Part shown: positions 23,584 to 32,092 of the stretch, one piece after another
Numbering within the stretch: position 1 is the stretch's first letter
How the letters are laid out: every line of letters begins with the position of its first letter
Assembly: GCF_030766825.1 (NCBI RefSeq)
Contig: NZ_JASFDV010000050.1
Coordinates: 1-50,387 of the forward strand
Source of the DNA: Nocardiopsis sp. CC223A
GTDB lineage: Bacteria; Actinomycetota; Actinomycetes; Streptosporangiales; Streptosporangiaceae
Length of the DNA: 50,387 bases
Direction: 5' to 3'
Notes under the pieces: generated by a model
Seen by the model: only the letters and a program-made list of their open reading frames with translations
Told to the model about the DNA's origin: nothing
Databases searched by the model: none
Made by a program: the position numbers and the translations under genes

Positions 23584-25017
23584 TCAGGCGTCGGCCCGGG
23601 CCCGCCGCCCGGTCCGCCCGGCCAGGACCGCGGTGGCCACCGCCAGGGCGGCGCTGATCCCCCACACCGCCCGGTAGGCGTCCAGAGCGGGCAGGTCGGT
23701 GCCCTGGATCAGGAACATCCCCAGCAGCGACGCGGTCAGCGCGCCGCCGACGCTGCCGCCCAGCGTCTTGAGGTTGTTGTAGAAAGCGGTCGCGCTGCCC
23801 GCACGGCCCTCCGCGCTGTCCTCCACGATCACCGTGGGCAGCGCCCCCAGCGCCAGGCCGAACCCGAGCCCGGCCACCGCGAAGCAGGAGACGAAGGCGG
23901 GCGGCGACGCCCACGCCGCGGCCAGCCCCGCCGTTCCCGCCGCCATGAGCACGAACGACAGGCCCACCGTCCGCCGGTACCCCAGCCGGGTCGCGATCGG
24001 TGCGATACCGCTCGCCCCGACGAAGGCCAGCACCGTCGGCACCGCGATGACCAGGCCGATGCTCATCACGTCCAGCCCGAACCCGTAGCCGGTCTGCGCG
24101 GGGTCGCTGGACAGGAAGGTCACGGCGATGCTCTGCCCGCCCAGCATGATCACGCCCAGTGTGAACCCGCCCAGGTACTGCGGCGCGATCCGCGGGTGCG
24201 CCACGGCCCGGACGTCCACCAGCGGGTTCTCGCTGCGCAGCTCCACCCGCACCCACAGGACCAGCAGCACGGCCGCCAGCGCCGCGCCGCCGAGCACCAC
24301 CGGCGAGGTCCACCCCAGCTCGTTGCCCTGGGAAACCCCGCCCAGCAGGCTGACCAGGGCCAGTCCCAGCAGGACGCCGCCCGCCCAGTCCATCCCGCCC
24401 GAGGCCCGGTTCTGCGACTCGGGCACCTTGAAGTACGACAGCACCAGGCACCCCACGGCGAGCACGGCCAGGATGCCCAGGGTGACGCGCACGTCGCCGA
24501 GCGCCGTCTGGAGCACGCCCACCAGCAGGACCCCCAGCAGCGAGCCCAGGGTCAGCGAGCCGACCAGCATGCCGATTGCCCGGCGCCCCTGCTCGGGGGA
24601 GAGACGGTCCCGGACCAGCCCGATCTCCAACGGCAGCAGGGCCGCCAGCGGACCCAGCAGGGCCCGGCCCACCAGCAGCACGCCCAGGGTGGGCGCCAGC
24701 GCGACGACGACACTGCCCACGGCGATGCAGGCCAGCGACACCCGGAGCATGCGCCGGTACCCGTACAGGTCGCCCAGGCGGCCGAACACGGGGACGCTCA
24801 CCGCCGCCGACAGGTACTGCACGGCGTGGATCCAGTGCAGGTCGGCGCCGGAGACGCCCAGCTCCTCGCGCAGCGGTGGCAGCAGCGGGGTGATGGAGCC
24901 CTGGAGCAGGCCGCTGGTGAGCTCGAAGAACACCAGCAGGCCCACGACGGCCACCACACCGGTGGTGGCGGTCCCGGGCGCCCCGGTGCTGTCGGACGAC
25001 GAGGGGGGAACACTCAT
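23584..25017 (-). CDS. MFS transporter, DHA2 (14-helix drug:H+ antiporter) type
   Basis: A 477-residue major facilitator with about 14 predicted helices. The loop 2-3 signature is GRLGDLYGYRRML (about residues 80-92), and the motif C region is GSLTLGSLLGVLLVG. The DHA2 family includes multidrug and antibiotic exporters; the substrate is unknown. It lies 61 nt downstream of the M20 amidohydrolase on the same strand. An exporter paired with a peptidase and facing an Lrp-type regulator suggests amino-acid or peptide-derivative handling. Confidence 0.9.
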   Translation of the reverse strand: MSVPPSSSDSTGAPGTATTGVVAVVGLLVFFELTSGLLQGSITPLLPPLREELGVSGADLHWIHAVQYLSAAVSVPVFGRLGDLYGYRRMLRVSLACIAVGSVVVALAPTLGVLLVGRALLGPLAALLPLEIGLVRDRLSPEQGRRAIGMLVGSLTLGSLLGVLLVGVLQTALGDVRVTLGILAVLAVGCLVLSYFKVPESQNRASGGMDWAGGVLLGLALVSLLGGVSQGNELGWTSPVVLGGAALAAVLLVLWVRVELRSENPLVDVRAVAHPRIAPQYLGGFTLGVIMLGGQSIAVTFLSSDPAQTGYGFGLDVMSIGLVIAVPTVLAFVGASGIAPIATRLGYRRTVGLSFVLMAAGTAGLAAAWASPPAFVSCFAVAGLGFGLALGALPTVIVEDSAEGRAGSATAFYNNLKTLGGSVGGALTASLLGMFLIQGTDLPALDAYRAVWGISAALAVATAVLAGRTGRRARADA

Positions 25018-25078
25018 GTCAGGCCTTCCGTACGGGTCGAGGGGATGGGGGAGCGGCTCACCGCTCCGGGCCGACGGC

Positions 25079-26278
25079 TCAGGCGTCGCCGCGCGACAGG
25101 CGGCGCACCGCCAGCTCGGCCAGCAGCGCGGCCTGTGCGGGCAGCACCGAGTCGTCGTAGCGGGCCTGCGGGGAGTGGTTGGCGGGCGCGGAGTCGGGGT
25201 CCGCGTCGGCCGGGGTGGCGCCGAGCATGAGCATCGCCCCGGGCACCTCGCGCAGCACGAGGGAGAAGTCCTCCGACCCGGCGGCGGGGATCGGCGACAC
25301 GAACCCGGCGGCCTCCCCGAACAGGTCGTGCACGGTGTCCATGGCGAAGGCCGCCTCGGCGGCGTCGTTGACGGTCACCGGGTACAGCACCCGGTACTCC
25401 GCGTCGGCCTCCAGCCCGTGGGCGGCGGCGATCCCGCGCACCAGGGCGGGCAGGGCCTCCCTGAGGCGCTCCTGGTTGGCGGGGGAGTAGCTGCGCACGG
25501 TCGCCTCGAACTCGGCCTCGTGCGCCAGCACGTTCTGCTGGGTCCCGGCGGTCAGGCGGCCCACGGTGACGACCACCGGGTCGAAGATGTCGTAGGTGCG
25601 GGTCACGTGGCTCTGTAGCGCCAGCACCATCTCGCAGGCGGCGGGCACCGGGTCCTTGCCCTTGTGCGGGGACGAGCCGTGGCCGCCCTCGCCGCGCACG
25701 GTCACCCTGAGCACGTCGGAGGCGCTCATGACCACGTCCGGCTTGGTCACCCAGACCCCGGCGGGCAGCAGGTTGGCGGCCACGTGCACGGCGTAGGCGG
25801 CGTCGAGGGGTCTGCCCGCGGCGTTCAGCACGCCCTCCTCGATCATCATGCGGGCGCCGTCGTGGCCCTCCTCGCCGGGCTGGAACATGAACACCACGTC
25901 GCCGGGCAGTTCGTCGCGCATCTCGCACAGCAGCCGGGCCGCGCCCACCAGGCCCGCGACGTGCAGGTCGTGGCCGCAGCCGTGCATGGCGCCGGAGAAC
26001 CGGGAGGCGTACTCCAGGCCGGTGTCCTCCGTGACCGGCAGGGCGTCCATGTCGCCGCGCAGCAGGACCGCGCCGCCGGGGCGGCCGCCGCGCAGCACGG
26101 CCGTGACCGAACCGAGCCCCCGGCCCTCGGTGATCTCCAGGGGCAGGCCCTCCAGCGCTGCCAGGACCTTGGCCTTGGTCAGCGGCAGCGCCAGGCCGAT
26201 CTCCGGTTCGCGGTGCAGCGCGCGGCGGAGCTCCACCATGTCCTCGCGGTACTTCTCCGCCCGTTCCACCATCCGCAT
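25079..26278 (-). CDS. M20 family amidohydrolase (hippurate hydrolase-like)
   Basis: A 399-residue metallo-amidohydrolase. Visible metal-site motifs: LLRGDMDALPV (with the Asp of the catalytic pair), MHGCGHDLHVAGL, FMFQPGEEGHDGA with the Glu general base, and GSEDFSLVL; the C-terminus has NHSP. These enzymes cleave N-acyl amino acids or related amides. ATG 26278 follows GGGGGGA at a good distance; the upstream frame reading into the regulator promoter is discarded. It is the first gene of a two-gene unit with the MFS exporter and is divergent from the Lrp-type regulator. Confidence 0.92.
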   Translation of the reverse strand: MRMVERAEKYREDMVELRRALHREPEIGLALPLTKAKVLAALEGLPLEITEGRGLGSVTAVLRGGRPGGAVLLRGDMDALPVTEDTGLEYASRFSGAMHGCGHDLHVAGLVGAARLLCEMRDELPGDVVFMFQPGEEGHDGARMMIEEGVLNAAGRPLDAAYAVHVAANLLPAGVWVTKPDVVMSASDVLRVTVRGEGGHGSSPHKGKDPVPAACEMVLALQSHVTRTYDIFDPVVVTVGRLTAGTQQNVLAHEAEFEATVRSYSPANQERLREALPALVRGIAAAHGLEADAEYRVLYPVTVNDAAEAAFAMDTVHDLFGEAAGFVSPIPAAGSEDFSLVLREVPGAMLMLGATPADADPDSAPANHSPQARYDDSVLPAQAALLAELAVRRLSRGDA

Positions 26279-26346
26279 GCTGGGGTCCCCCCGACGTTCA
26301 CGTTCTCCGACCGGGCCAGGATGGGGCGGTATACCTGTAGGAGCGC

Positions 26347-26365
26347 CGATTTCATCGGAAAATCG
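26347..26365. promoter_or_regulatory. Candidate Lrp-type operator
   Basis: CGATTT and AAATCG flank seven bases, a 19-bp inverted repeat richer in A/T than its surroundings. It lies 17 bp before the regulator start and 69 bp before the amidohydrolase start, suited to control both directions. Confidence 0.5.
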
Positions 26366-26382
26366 CAGGTCGGGAGAGATCA

Positions 26383-27408
26383 ATGCCGGAAAACCGCATT
26401 CTGGACGATGTGGACCAGCAACTGGTCCATGCCCTCCAGATCGCCCCGCGCGCCTCTTGGACCGTGCTGGGCCGGGTCCTGGGGATCGACGCGGCGACGG
26501 CCGCCCGGCGCTGGCAGCGGCTGCTGGACTCCGGGGCGGCGTGGATCACCTGCTATCCGGGGCAGGCGATGGCGGGGGCGGGCGGCTGCCTGGCGTTCAT
26601 CGAGGTGGACTGCGCGAGCGGCCACCTGCTGCCGGTGGCCCGCGCGTTCACGGAGCTGCCGCACGTGTCCACCGTCGAGCACGTCACCGGGGACCGGGAC
26701 CTGCTGCTCACGGTGATGGCCGGGGACGTGGGGGCGCTGTCCCGCTGGGTGGTGGGCTCCCTGGACACCATGGACGGGGTGCGCGCCAGCCGCACCCACC
26801 TGGCGGGTTCGGTGTTCACCGAGGGCAGCCGCTGGCGGCTGCGCGCGCTCACCCCGGCACAGGTGGAACGGCTGTCCGCCGAGGCGCTGCCGGTGGAGGC
26901 CGCCGACCTGCCCGACGAGCTGGACCGCCGGATCATGGTGGAGCTGTCCATGGACGGGCGCATGCCGTACACCGCCCTGGCCGAACGCTGCGACAGCAGC
27001 CCCGACACGGTGAGACGGCGGGTGCGCCACATGTTCGCCGCCCGCATGGTGCAGGCCCGCTGCGAGGTGGCCCGGCCGCTGTCGGACTGGCCGTCCGTCG
27101 TCCTGCTGTGGGCGGGCGTCCCGGCCGACGCCATCACCGAGGCGGCCCAGCGCATCACCGCCATGCGCGAGGTGCGGCTGTGCGCCGGCGTGACCGGACG
27201 GCACAACCTGCTGATCGCCGCGTGGAGCCGGTCGGTGGAGGACTCCCAGCGGTTCGAGGCCGACCTGGTGCGGGTGGTCCCCGAACTGGTCGTGGGCGAC
27301 CGGGCGATCGCCCTGTGGCAGGCCAAGCTCCAGGGCCAGCGCCTGGACCAGCGCGGTTACCGCACCGGCGGGGTCCCGGTGGACCCCTGGGCCGTCCCCG
27401 TGGCCTGA
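26383..27408 (+). CDS. Lrp/AsnC family regulator with two HTH-RAM units
   Basis: A 341-residue protein, twice the usual Lrp length. It holds two Lrp-like units: HTH at about 8-55 (DDVDQQLVHALQIAPRASWTVLGRVLG) with a ligand domain, then a second HTH at about 180-230 (ELDRRIMVELSMDGRMPYTALAERCDSSPDTVRRRVRHM) with a second ligand domain ending in a VVGDRAIALWQAKL segment. Tandem Lrp proteins of this type are common in actinobacteria next to amidohydrolase or transporter genes. The start ATG follows GGGAGAG. It probably controls the divergent M20-MFS pair. Confidence 0.88.
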   Translation: MPENRILDDVDQQLVHALQIAPRASWTVLGRVLGIDAATAARRWQRLLDSGAAWITCYPGQAMAGAGGCLAFIEVDCASGHLLPVARAFTELPHVSTVEHVTGDRDLLLTVMAGDVGALSRWVVGSLDTMDGVRASRTHLAGSVFTEGSRWRLRALTPAQVERLSAEALPVEAADLPDELDRRIMVELSMDGRMPYTALAERCDSSPDTVRRRVRHMFAARMVQARCEVARPLSDWPSVVLLWAGVPADAITEAAQRITAMREVRLCAGVTGRHNLLIAAWSRSVEDSQRFEADLVRVVPELVVGDRAIALWQAKLQGQRLDQRGYRTGGVPVDPWAVPVA

Positions 27409-27430
27409 GCCCGGGGACGGCCCTGCGGGG

Positions 27431-28768
27431 TCAGTCCGCGCTCAGCGCCTCCACCGGGTGCTGGGCCGCGGCGCGCAGGGCGGGCAGCAGACCGGCCACC
27501 GCGCCGATCGCCACCGTCGCGGCCACCGCGCCCGCTCCCGCCCACCAGGGCAGGGCGAACGGCCACCCGCGCAGCAGCGCGAACACCAGGGTCACCAGCG
27601 CCCCCAGCGCCACACCGAACACCCCGCCCAACAGGGACAGCGCCATCGCCTCCACCAGGAACTGGACCCGGACCGCCCCGCGGGTCGCCCCCAGGGCCCG
27701 GCGCAGACCGATCTCGCCGCGCCGCTCCAGCACCGAGATGACCATGGTGTTGGCCACCCCGACCCCGCCGACCAGCAGGGCGACCCCGCCCAACCCCAGC
27801 AGCAGGCCCTGGAGGGTCCGGTCGGCGGCCTGCCCGGCGGCCAGCGCGTCCGAGGGCCGCGACACCTCGACCTCGTTCGGGTGCTCCGGGTTGGCGTTGC
27901 GGCCGATGAGGTCCCGGGCCTGGGCGGTCCGCTCCGGGTCCGTGCGCACGTAGATCGTGGACGGGTCGCCGGTGGCACCCAACAGCTTCTCGGCGGACTC
28001 CTGGCCGACCAGCGCCGCGTTGTCGAGTTCGGGCGCCAGTTCCACCGGGGCCAGCACGCCCACCACGGAGAAGTACTCACCGCCGATGAGCACCAGCGTG
28101 TCCGGGGTGATCCGGGTGACGCCCAGGCGTTCGGCCGCCGATGCGCCCAGCACCACCGCCGGGTGGTCCGTGGTCGCACCGTTGAACCACTCGCCCAGCA
28201 CCGTCCGCGCGCGCAGGGTGTCCTTGAGGTCCACGCCGACGCCGTGCACGCCGATCCCGCCGGACTCACCGGCGGGGACGAGGTCGCTCCGGTAGACCTT
28301 CGCCCCGTTCACCTGTTCCACCTGGGAGGTGCGCTCCACCTCGGGCATGCGGTCGATCCGGCCGCGCGCCTCCTCCGGCAGGGTCGCGTCCCCGCCGAAG
28401 AAGGTGCTCCCGGGCGCCACCGTGATGAGGTCGGTGCCCAGCCGGGCGAGCGTCGCCTCCAGGTCGGCCCGGCCGGAGGCGGAGATGCCCACCACCGCGA
28501 CCATCGCGGCGATGCCGATGGCGATCCCCAGGGCGGACAGCACCACCCGGGCGGGGCGGGCGCGCAGCCCGCTCGCCCCGGTGCGCAGGTGGTCGAGCGG
28601 GGACAGCCGGGCGGGCCGGGGCCGGTCCCGTCGGGCCGACCGGCGCTTTCGGGCCTCGGAGCGGGACACCGGCTCCTCCCCCGAGCGTCGGCCACGGGGT
28701 CTCTTCCGTCCCTTCCCGAACCGACGGCGTGCCGTCGGCTCCTCCCGTTCCTCCCGCGGGCGGCTCAC
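27431..28768 (-). CDS. ABC transporter permease, MacB/FtsX type
   Basis: A 445-residue permease. After a very basic 60-residue N-terminus, helix 1 is VVLSALGIAIGIAAMVAVVGIS. A large extracytoplasmic domain (about 95-300) follows, then three helices with the FtsX motif VLERRGEIGLRRALGATRGAVRVQFLVEAMALSLLGG. This is MacB-type topology without a fused ATPase. Fourth and last gene of an operon, with its GTG overlapping the ATPase stop by 4 nt. MacB-type systems use mechanotransmission on periplasmic/extracellular partners; substrates range from peptides to lipoproteins. Confidence 0.92.
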   Translation of the reverse strand: MSRPREEREEPTARRRFGKGRKRPRGRRSGEEPVSRSEARKRRSARRDRPRPARLSPLDHLRTGASGLRARPARVVLSALGIAIGIAAMVAVVGISASGRADLEATLARLGTDLITVAPGSTFFGGDATLPEEARGRIDRMPEVERTSQVEQVNGAKVYRSDLVPAGESGGIGVHGVGVDLKDTLRARTVLGEWFNGATTDHPAVVLGASAAERLGVTRITPDTLVLIGGEYFSVVGVLAPVELAPELDNAALVGQESAEKLLGATGDPSTIYVRTDPERTAQARDLIGRNANPEHPNEVEVSRPSDALAAGQAADRTLQGLLLGLGGVALLVGGVGVANTMVISVLERRGEIGLRRALGATRGAVRVQFLVEAMALSLLGGVFGVALGALVTLVFALLRGWPFALPWWAGAGAVAATVAIGAVAGLLPALRAAAQHPVEALSAD

Positions 28769-29493
28769 GAGACCCCCTCGGCCAGAGGTGCGGCGGAGTC
28801 GGCGACGACCCGTCCGTCCCGCACCTCCAGCCGCCGCGGTGCCTGCGCGGCCAGTTCGCGGTCGTGGGTGATGACGATGACGGTGACACCGTCCCCGTGC
28901 AGCCCGCGCAGCAGGCCCATCACCTCCGCGCCCGAGACCGTGTCCAGCGCCCCGGTCGGCTCGTCGGCCAGCAGCAGGTCGGGCGACCCGACCACCGCAC
29001 GGGCGATCGCCACCCGCTGGCGCTGCCCGCCGGACAGCTCGTGCGGACGGTGGCCGACCCGGTCGGCCAGCCCCACCCGCTCCAGCGCCGCCCGCGCCCG
29101 CGCCCGGCGCTCCCGCAGCGGGGCACCCGTGTAGAGCAGGCCGTCGGCGACGTTGTCCAGCGCCCGCACGTTGGGCGCCAGGTGGAACCGCTGGAACACG
29201 AAGCCCAGGGTGCGGGCGCGCAGCGCCGACAGCGCGCCGTCGTCCAGCGCCCCGACGTCGTGCCCGAACACGCGCACCGTCCCCTCGGTGGGCGCGTCCA
29301 GCGTGCCGATCATGTTGAGCACGGTCGACTTGCCCGACCCCGAGGGGCCGACGATCGCCACCATCTCCCCGCGCTCGACCAGCAGGTCCACCCCGTCCAG
29401 GGCGCGCACCCCGCCGGGGTAGGAGCGGGTCACCCCGGTGAACTCGACGGCGGGCACGTCCCGCGCACCCCGCCCGTCCTCGCGGACGCTCAT
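28765..29493 (-). CDS. ABC transporter ATP-binding protein, MacB/LolD type
   Basis: A 242-residue ATPase with Walker A GPSGSGKST, the LSGGQRQRVAIARAVVGSPDLLLADEPTGALD block (signature and Walker B), and H-loop VIVITHDREL. The FVFQRFHLAPN Q-loop is typical of the MacB/LolD class. It energises the adjacent FtsX-type permease. It overlaps both neighbours by 4 nt. Confidence 0.95.
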   Translation of the reverse strand: MSVREDGRGARDVPAVEFTGVTRSYPGGVRALDGVDLLVERGEMVAIVGPSGSGKSTVLNMIGTLDAPTEGTVRVFGHDVGALDDGALSALRARTLGFVFQRFHLAPNVRALDNVADGLLYTGAPLRERRARARAALERVGLADRVGHRPHELSGGQRQRVAIARAVVGSPDLLLADEPTGALDTVSGAEVMGLLRGLHGDGVTVIVITHDRELAAQAPRRLEVRDGRVVADSAAPLAEGVS

Positions 29494-30632
29494 CCCGGGA
29501 CCACCACTTCCGTGCCCTCGTCGATCCCGTCGCCGGTGACCTCCACCAGGCCGTCGGAGAACCAGCCGGTCTCCACCGGAACGTCGCTCACGGTGCCGTC
29601 GGCGTCCACCACCGACACCCCGTACCCGCCGCCGGAGAGGGCGATCAGCGCGCCCACGGGCACGGCCAGCACGTCCTCCCGGCTCTGCCCCTGCACCTCG
29701 ACGGTGACGGGGGCCCGGTCGAGGAACCCCTCGGCGTCGTCGGGCAGGCGCACCAGCACCTCCACGGTGGCCCGCCCCTCCTCGCCGGGCACCCCCTCCT
29801 GCCCGTCGTCGCCGGTCTCGGCGACGGTGCCCACCGATGCCACCTCGCCGGTCACCGTTCCGCCACCGGGCATCCCCACGGTCACCTCGTCGCCCTCGGC
29901 CACCAGGTCGCGGTCGTCCACGTCCAGGTCGATCCGCACCACGCGCTCGGTGGCGGCGGTGTCGAGCAGCGCCGTGCCGGGGGCGACGTTCGACCCCACC
30001 GCGACCTCGTGGGAGGTCACCCGCACCGGGCCGGGCGTGTACCAGATCCGGGCCGGGTCGACCGTGCCGGTGACCTCCATCCCCCGGGTGTTCCGCTGCC
30101 AGTTCTTGACGGCCTCGGCCGTGAGCGCCGTGTACTCGTCGTCCACGGTGAAACCGCCGTATCCGAGTTCGGACAGCGCCTGCTCGAACCGGCGCACGTC
30201 CTCGCCCCCGACCCCCGGCTCCAGGGTCCGGTGGGCGGGGACGTCCCCGCGCAGCAGGATCGTGGGGCGGCCGTCGATCTCCCAGGCGCGGTCGCCCGCC
30301 GACAGTTCGGTGCCCACCTCGGGCATCCGGGTCAGCACCCCGTCGGAGCGGGCGAAGAAGGATCCGGCCCCGGGGTGCCCGAGGGTGCCGTCCAGGGTCT
30401 CGCGGCGCTCCAGGGTGGTGCGCTCCACGTGCGCGGTGGCCTCCGGCCGCGGGGCCGCGTCACCGTCGGAGGACGGTGGGGGACCCCACAGCATGAAAGC
30501 GGCCAGTGCGCCCAGCGCGGTGAGGGCGGCCAGGGCGGCGAGCAGCCAGCCCAGACCGCGCCGCCGCCGTCGCGGGCGCTCGGCGGTCTCGGGTTCCACC
30601 CCGGGCTCCTCGGGAAGTGCCACGGTGCTCAC
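29490..30632 (-). CDS. HlyD-like fusion protein with peptidoglycan-binding domain
   Basis: A 380-residue protein with an N-terminal basic segment, a single membrane helix (about residues 28-50, GWLLAALAALTALGALAAFML) and an extracellular part. Residues about 125-170 resemble a PG_binding_1 domain (VRRFEQALSELGYGGFTVDDEYTALTAEAVKNWQ). The rest is beta-rich, with membrane-fusion-protein-like segments (VAVGSNVAPGTALLD, DVDDRDLVAEGDEVTV). In gram-positive actinobacteria it probably anchors the transporter to the wall. The GTG start overlaps the lipoprotein stop by 4 nt. Confidence 0.88.
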   Translation of the reverse strand: MSTVALPEEPGVEPETAERPRRRRRGLGWLLAALAALTALGALAAFMLWGPPPSSDGDAAPRPEATAHVERTTLERRETLDGTLGHPGAGSFFARSDGVLTRMPEVGTELSAGDRAWEIDGRPTILLRGDVPAHRTLEPGVGGEDVRRFEQALSELGYGGFTVDDEYTALTAEAVKNWQRNTRGMEVTGTVDPARIWYTPGPVRVTSHEVAVGSNVAPGTALLDTAATERVVRIDLDVDDRDLVAEGDEVTVGMPGGGTVTGEVASVGTVAETGDDGQEGVPGEEGRATVEVLVRLPDDAEGFLDRAPVTVEVQGQSREDVLAVPVGALIALSGGGYGVSVVDADGTVSDVPVETGWFSDGLVEVTGDGIDEGTEVVVPG

Positions 30633-31126
30633 GAGTCACCGTCCTCGCCGCCCTCACTGCCCCGGACCTCCTCCTGCGCCTGCTCCGAGCAGCGGGTGAG
30701 CGCTTCCATGCCCTCGTCGTCGCCGGGCTCCACGGGGATGGCGATGCCCTGCCCGCGTTCGGGGTCGGGCACGTCGAAGCCCTCCTCGCGCATGCACTCG
30801 GCCATCAGCAGGCCCTCCTGGAACATCTCCTCCTCGGACGGCGCGTTCTCGTCCACCGGGATGATGTCCTCGCAGGCCTCCAGGGCCGCCATGAGCTCCT
30901 CGTCGTCCGGGCCGACCGCGGGCAGGGAGATCATGCCGTCACCCTCCGGGTCGGGCATGTCGTAGCCGTTCTCGCGCATACACGCGGCGAAGTCCACCAT
31001 CGCCTCCTCCATGGTGGGCTCGCGCGTCCCGTCGGCCCCCTCGCCGGTGTCCCCGCCCAGGGAGCCGCATCCGGTGAGCAGCAGTCCAGCCGTGACCGCC
31101 CCCAGGCCGTAGGCCGATACGCGCAT
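30629..31126 (-). CDS. Lipoprotein with repeated CMREEGFDVPDPE-type motif
   Basis: A 165-residue secreted lipoprotein. The signal peptide (MRVSAYGLGAVTAGLLLTGC) ends in a lipobox with the modified Cys at residue 20. The mature part is acidic. It contains two copies of a motif: ACMRENGYDMPDPEGDG and ECMREEGFDVPDPERGQG, 61 residues apart, which point to an internal duplication. The family is common next to MacAB-like genes in actinobacteria, probably as a substrate-binding or adaptor partner. It is the first gene of the four-gene operon. The start ATG 31126 has a weak site (GGAGTG). Confidence 0.82.
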   Translation of the reverse strand: MRVSAYGLGAVTAGLLLTGCGSLGGDTGEGADGTREPTMEEAMVDFAACMRENGYDMPDPEGDGMISLPAVGPDDEELMAALEACEDIIPVDENAPSEEEMFQEGLLMAECMREEGFDVPDPERGQGIAIPVEPGDDEGMEALTRCSEQAQEEVRGSEGGEDGDS

Positions 31127-31196
31127 GTCGTTCACTCCTCGGTTCCGGGCGCCGGCCGATCCGGCGCCGCTCGGGAGCACATGCCATCGGGGTCGC

Positions 31197-31213
31197 GGTT
31201 AGCCGTCGGTTAG
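31197..31213. promoter_or_regulatory. OmpR-type direct-repeat box, lipoprotein side
   Basis: GGTTAG occurs twice, 11 bp apart (31197 and 31208). Read in the leftward direction of the lipoprotein operon it is CTAACC-N5-CTAACC, the spacing of a response-regulator dimer bound to one helix face. Confidence 0.65.
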
Positions 31214-31220
31214 TCCCGCC

Positions 31221-31345
31221 CGTCACCCGCCACCACCCTCGACGGACGCCTCCGGCGCAGCACCCCCCACTTCGTCGCCCGCCGCGACCCTCAACGGACG
31301 CCTCCGGCCGCGGCCCTCCCCGCCCGTCGCCCGCCGGCGCCCCGG
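31221..31345. repeat. 52-bp tandem repeat, about 2.4 copies
   Basis: Units start at 31221, 31273 and 31325 with CGTCRCCCGCC. The first two share about 37 of 52 positions, with a 22-bp block matching 21/22 (31235-31256 versus 31287-31308, containing ACGGACGCCTCCGGC). The third copy keeps about the first 11 bp. The repeat fills the space between the two response-regulator boxes. Confidence 0.75.
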
Positions 31346-31346
31346 C

Positions 31347-31363
31347 ATAACCGTGTTCTAACC
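31347..31363. promoter_or_regulatory. OmpR-type direct-repeat box, regulator side
   Basis: ATAACC (31347) and CTAACC (31358) are 11 bp apart, the same pattern and orientation relative to transcription as the box before the divergent operon. CATACT (31373-31378), 9 bp downstream, is a likely -10, so the box replaces the -35. Confidence 0.65.
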
Positions 31364-31417
31364 CCGCGGGTGCATACTCGCCGGTCAGAGGGATGCCGTC
31401 GGTGAGAGGGGAACGCC

Positions 31418-32092
31418 TTGCGGGTTCTGGTGGTGGAGGACGAGCCGTCGTTGGCCCGGACCGTGGCCGAGGGGCTGCGCGGTGAGGGCATGGCCGTGGA
31501 CGTGTGCCACGACGGCGGCACCGGCTGGGAGACGGCCACCGTGCACGACTACGACGTGATCGTCCTGGACCGGGACCTGCCCGTCCTGCACGGCGACCAC
31601 GTGTGCCGCCGCCTGGTGGCCGACCCCGGCGTGCACGCCCGGGTGCTCATGCTCACCGCGGCCGGCGGCCTGGCGGACCGGGTGGCCGGACTGGACCTGG
31701 GCGCCGACGACTACCTGGCCAAACCCTTCGCGTACACGGAACTGGTGGCCCGGGTGCGGGCGCTGGGGCGGCGGGCCAGGCCCGCCGCCCCGCCGCTGCT
31801 GTCCGCGGCCGGGCTGGAGGTCGACACCGTACGCCGGATCGCGTTCCGCGACGGGCGGGAGCTGGCGCTGTCCCCCAAGGAACTGGGGGTCCTGGAGGAG
31901 CTGCTGCGCGCCGACGGCGCCCCCCTGTCGGCGGTCCACCTCATCGAGAAGGTGTGGGACGCCCACCTCGACCCGTTCAGCGGAGTGCTCAAGGTGGTGG
32001 TGCACGGGCTGCGGCGCAGGCTCGGCGACCCGCCGGTGATCGAGACCGTCCCCGGGCAGGGGTACCGGATCCGGGCCGGGGGGCCGGAGTGA
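31418..32092 (+). CDS. Response regulator, OmpR/PhoB family
   Basis: A 224-residue response regulator. The receiver domain (1-115) has the acidic pair in VVEDEPS, the phosphoacceptor Asp in VIVLDRDLPVLHG and the Lys in LAKPFAYTELVARV. The DNA-binding winged helix (about 130-222) has SPKELGVLEELLRADGAPLSAVHLIEKVWD and ends VIETVPGQGYRI. The start is TTG at 31418 after GAGAGGGGAA. It overlaps the kinase gene (GTGA) and is divergent from the MacAB-like operon, which it probably controls along with itself. Confidence 0.95.
   Translation: MRVLVVEDEPSLARTVAEGLRGEGMAVDVCHDGGTGWETATVHDYDVIVLDRDLPVLHGDHVCRRLVADPGVHARVLMLTAAGGLADRVAGLDLGADDYLAKPFAYTELVARVRALGRRARPAAPPLLSAAGLEVDTVRRIAFRDGRELALSPKELGVLEELLRADGAPLSAVHLIEKVWDAHLDPFSGVLKVVVHGLRRRLGDPPVIETVPGQGYRIRAGGPE

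Noticed and set aside
27409..27430. Separate terminator between the Lrp and FtsX genes
   Set aside because: Only 22 bp between the convergent stops, with no convincing stem.
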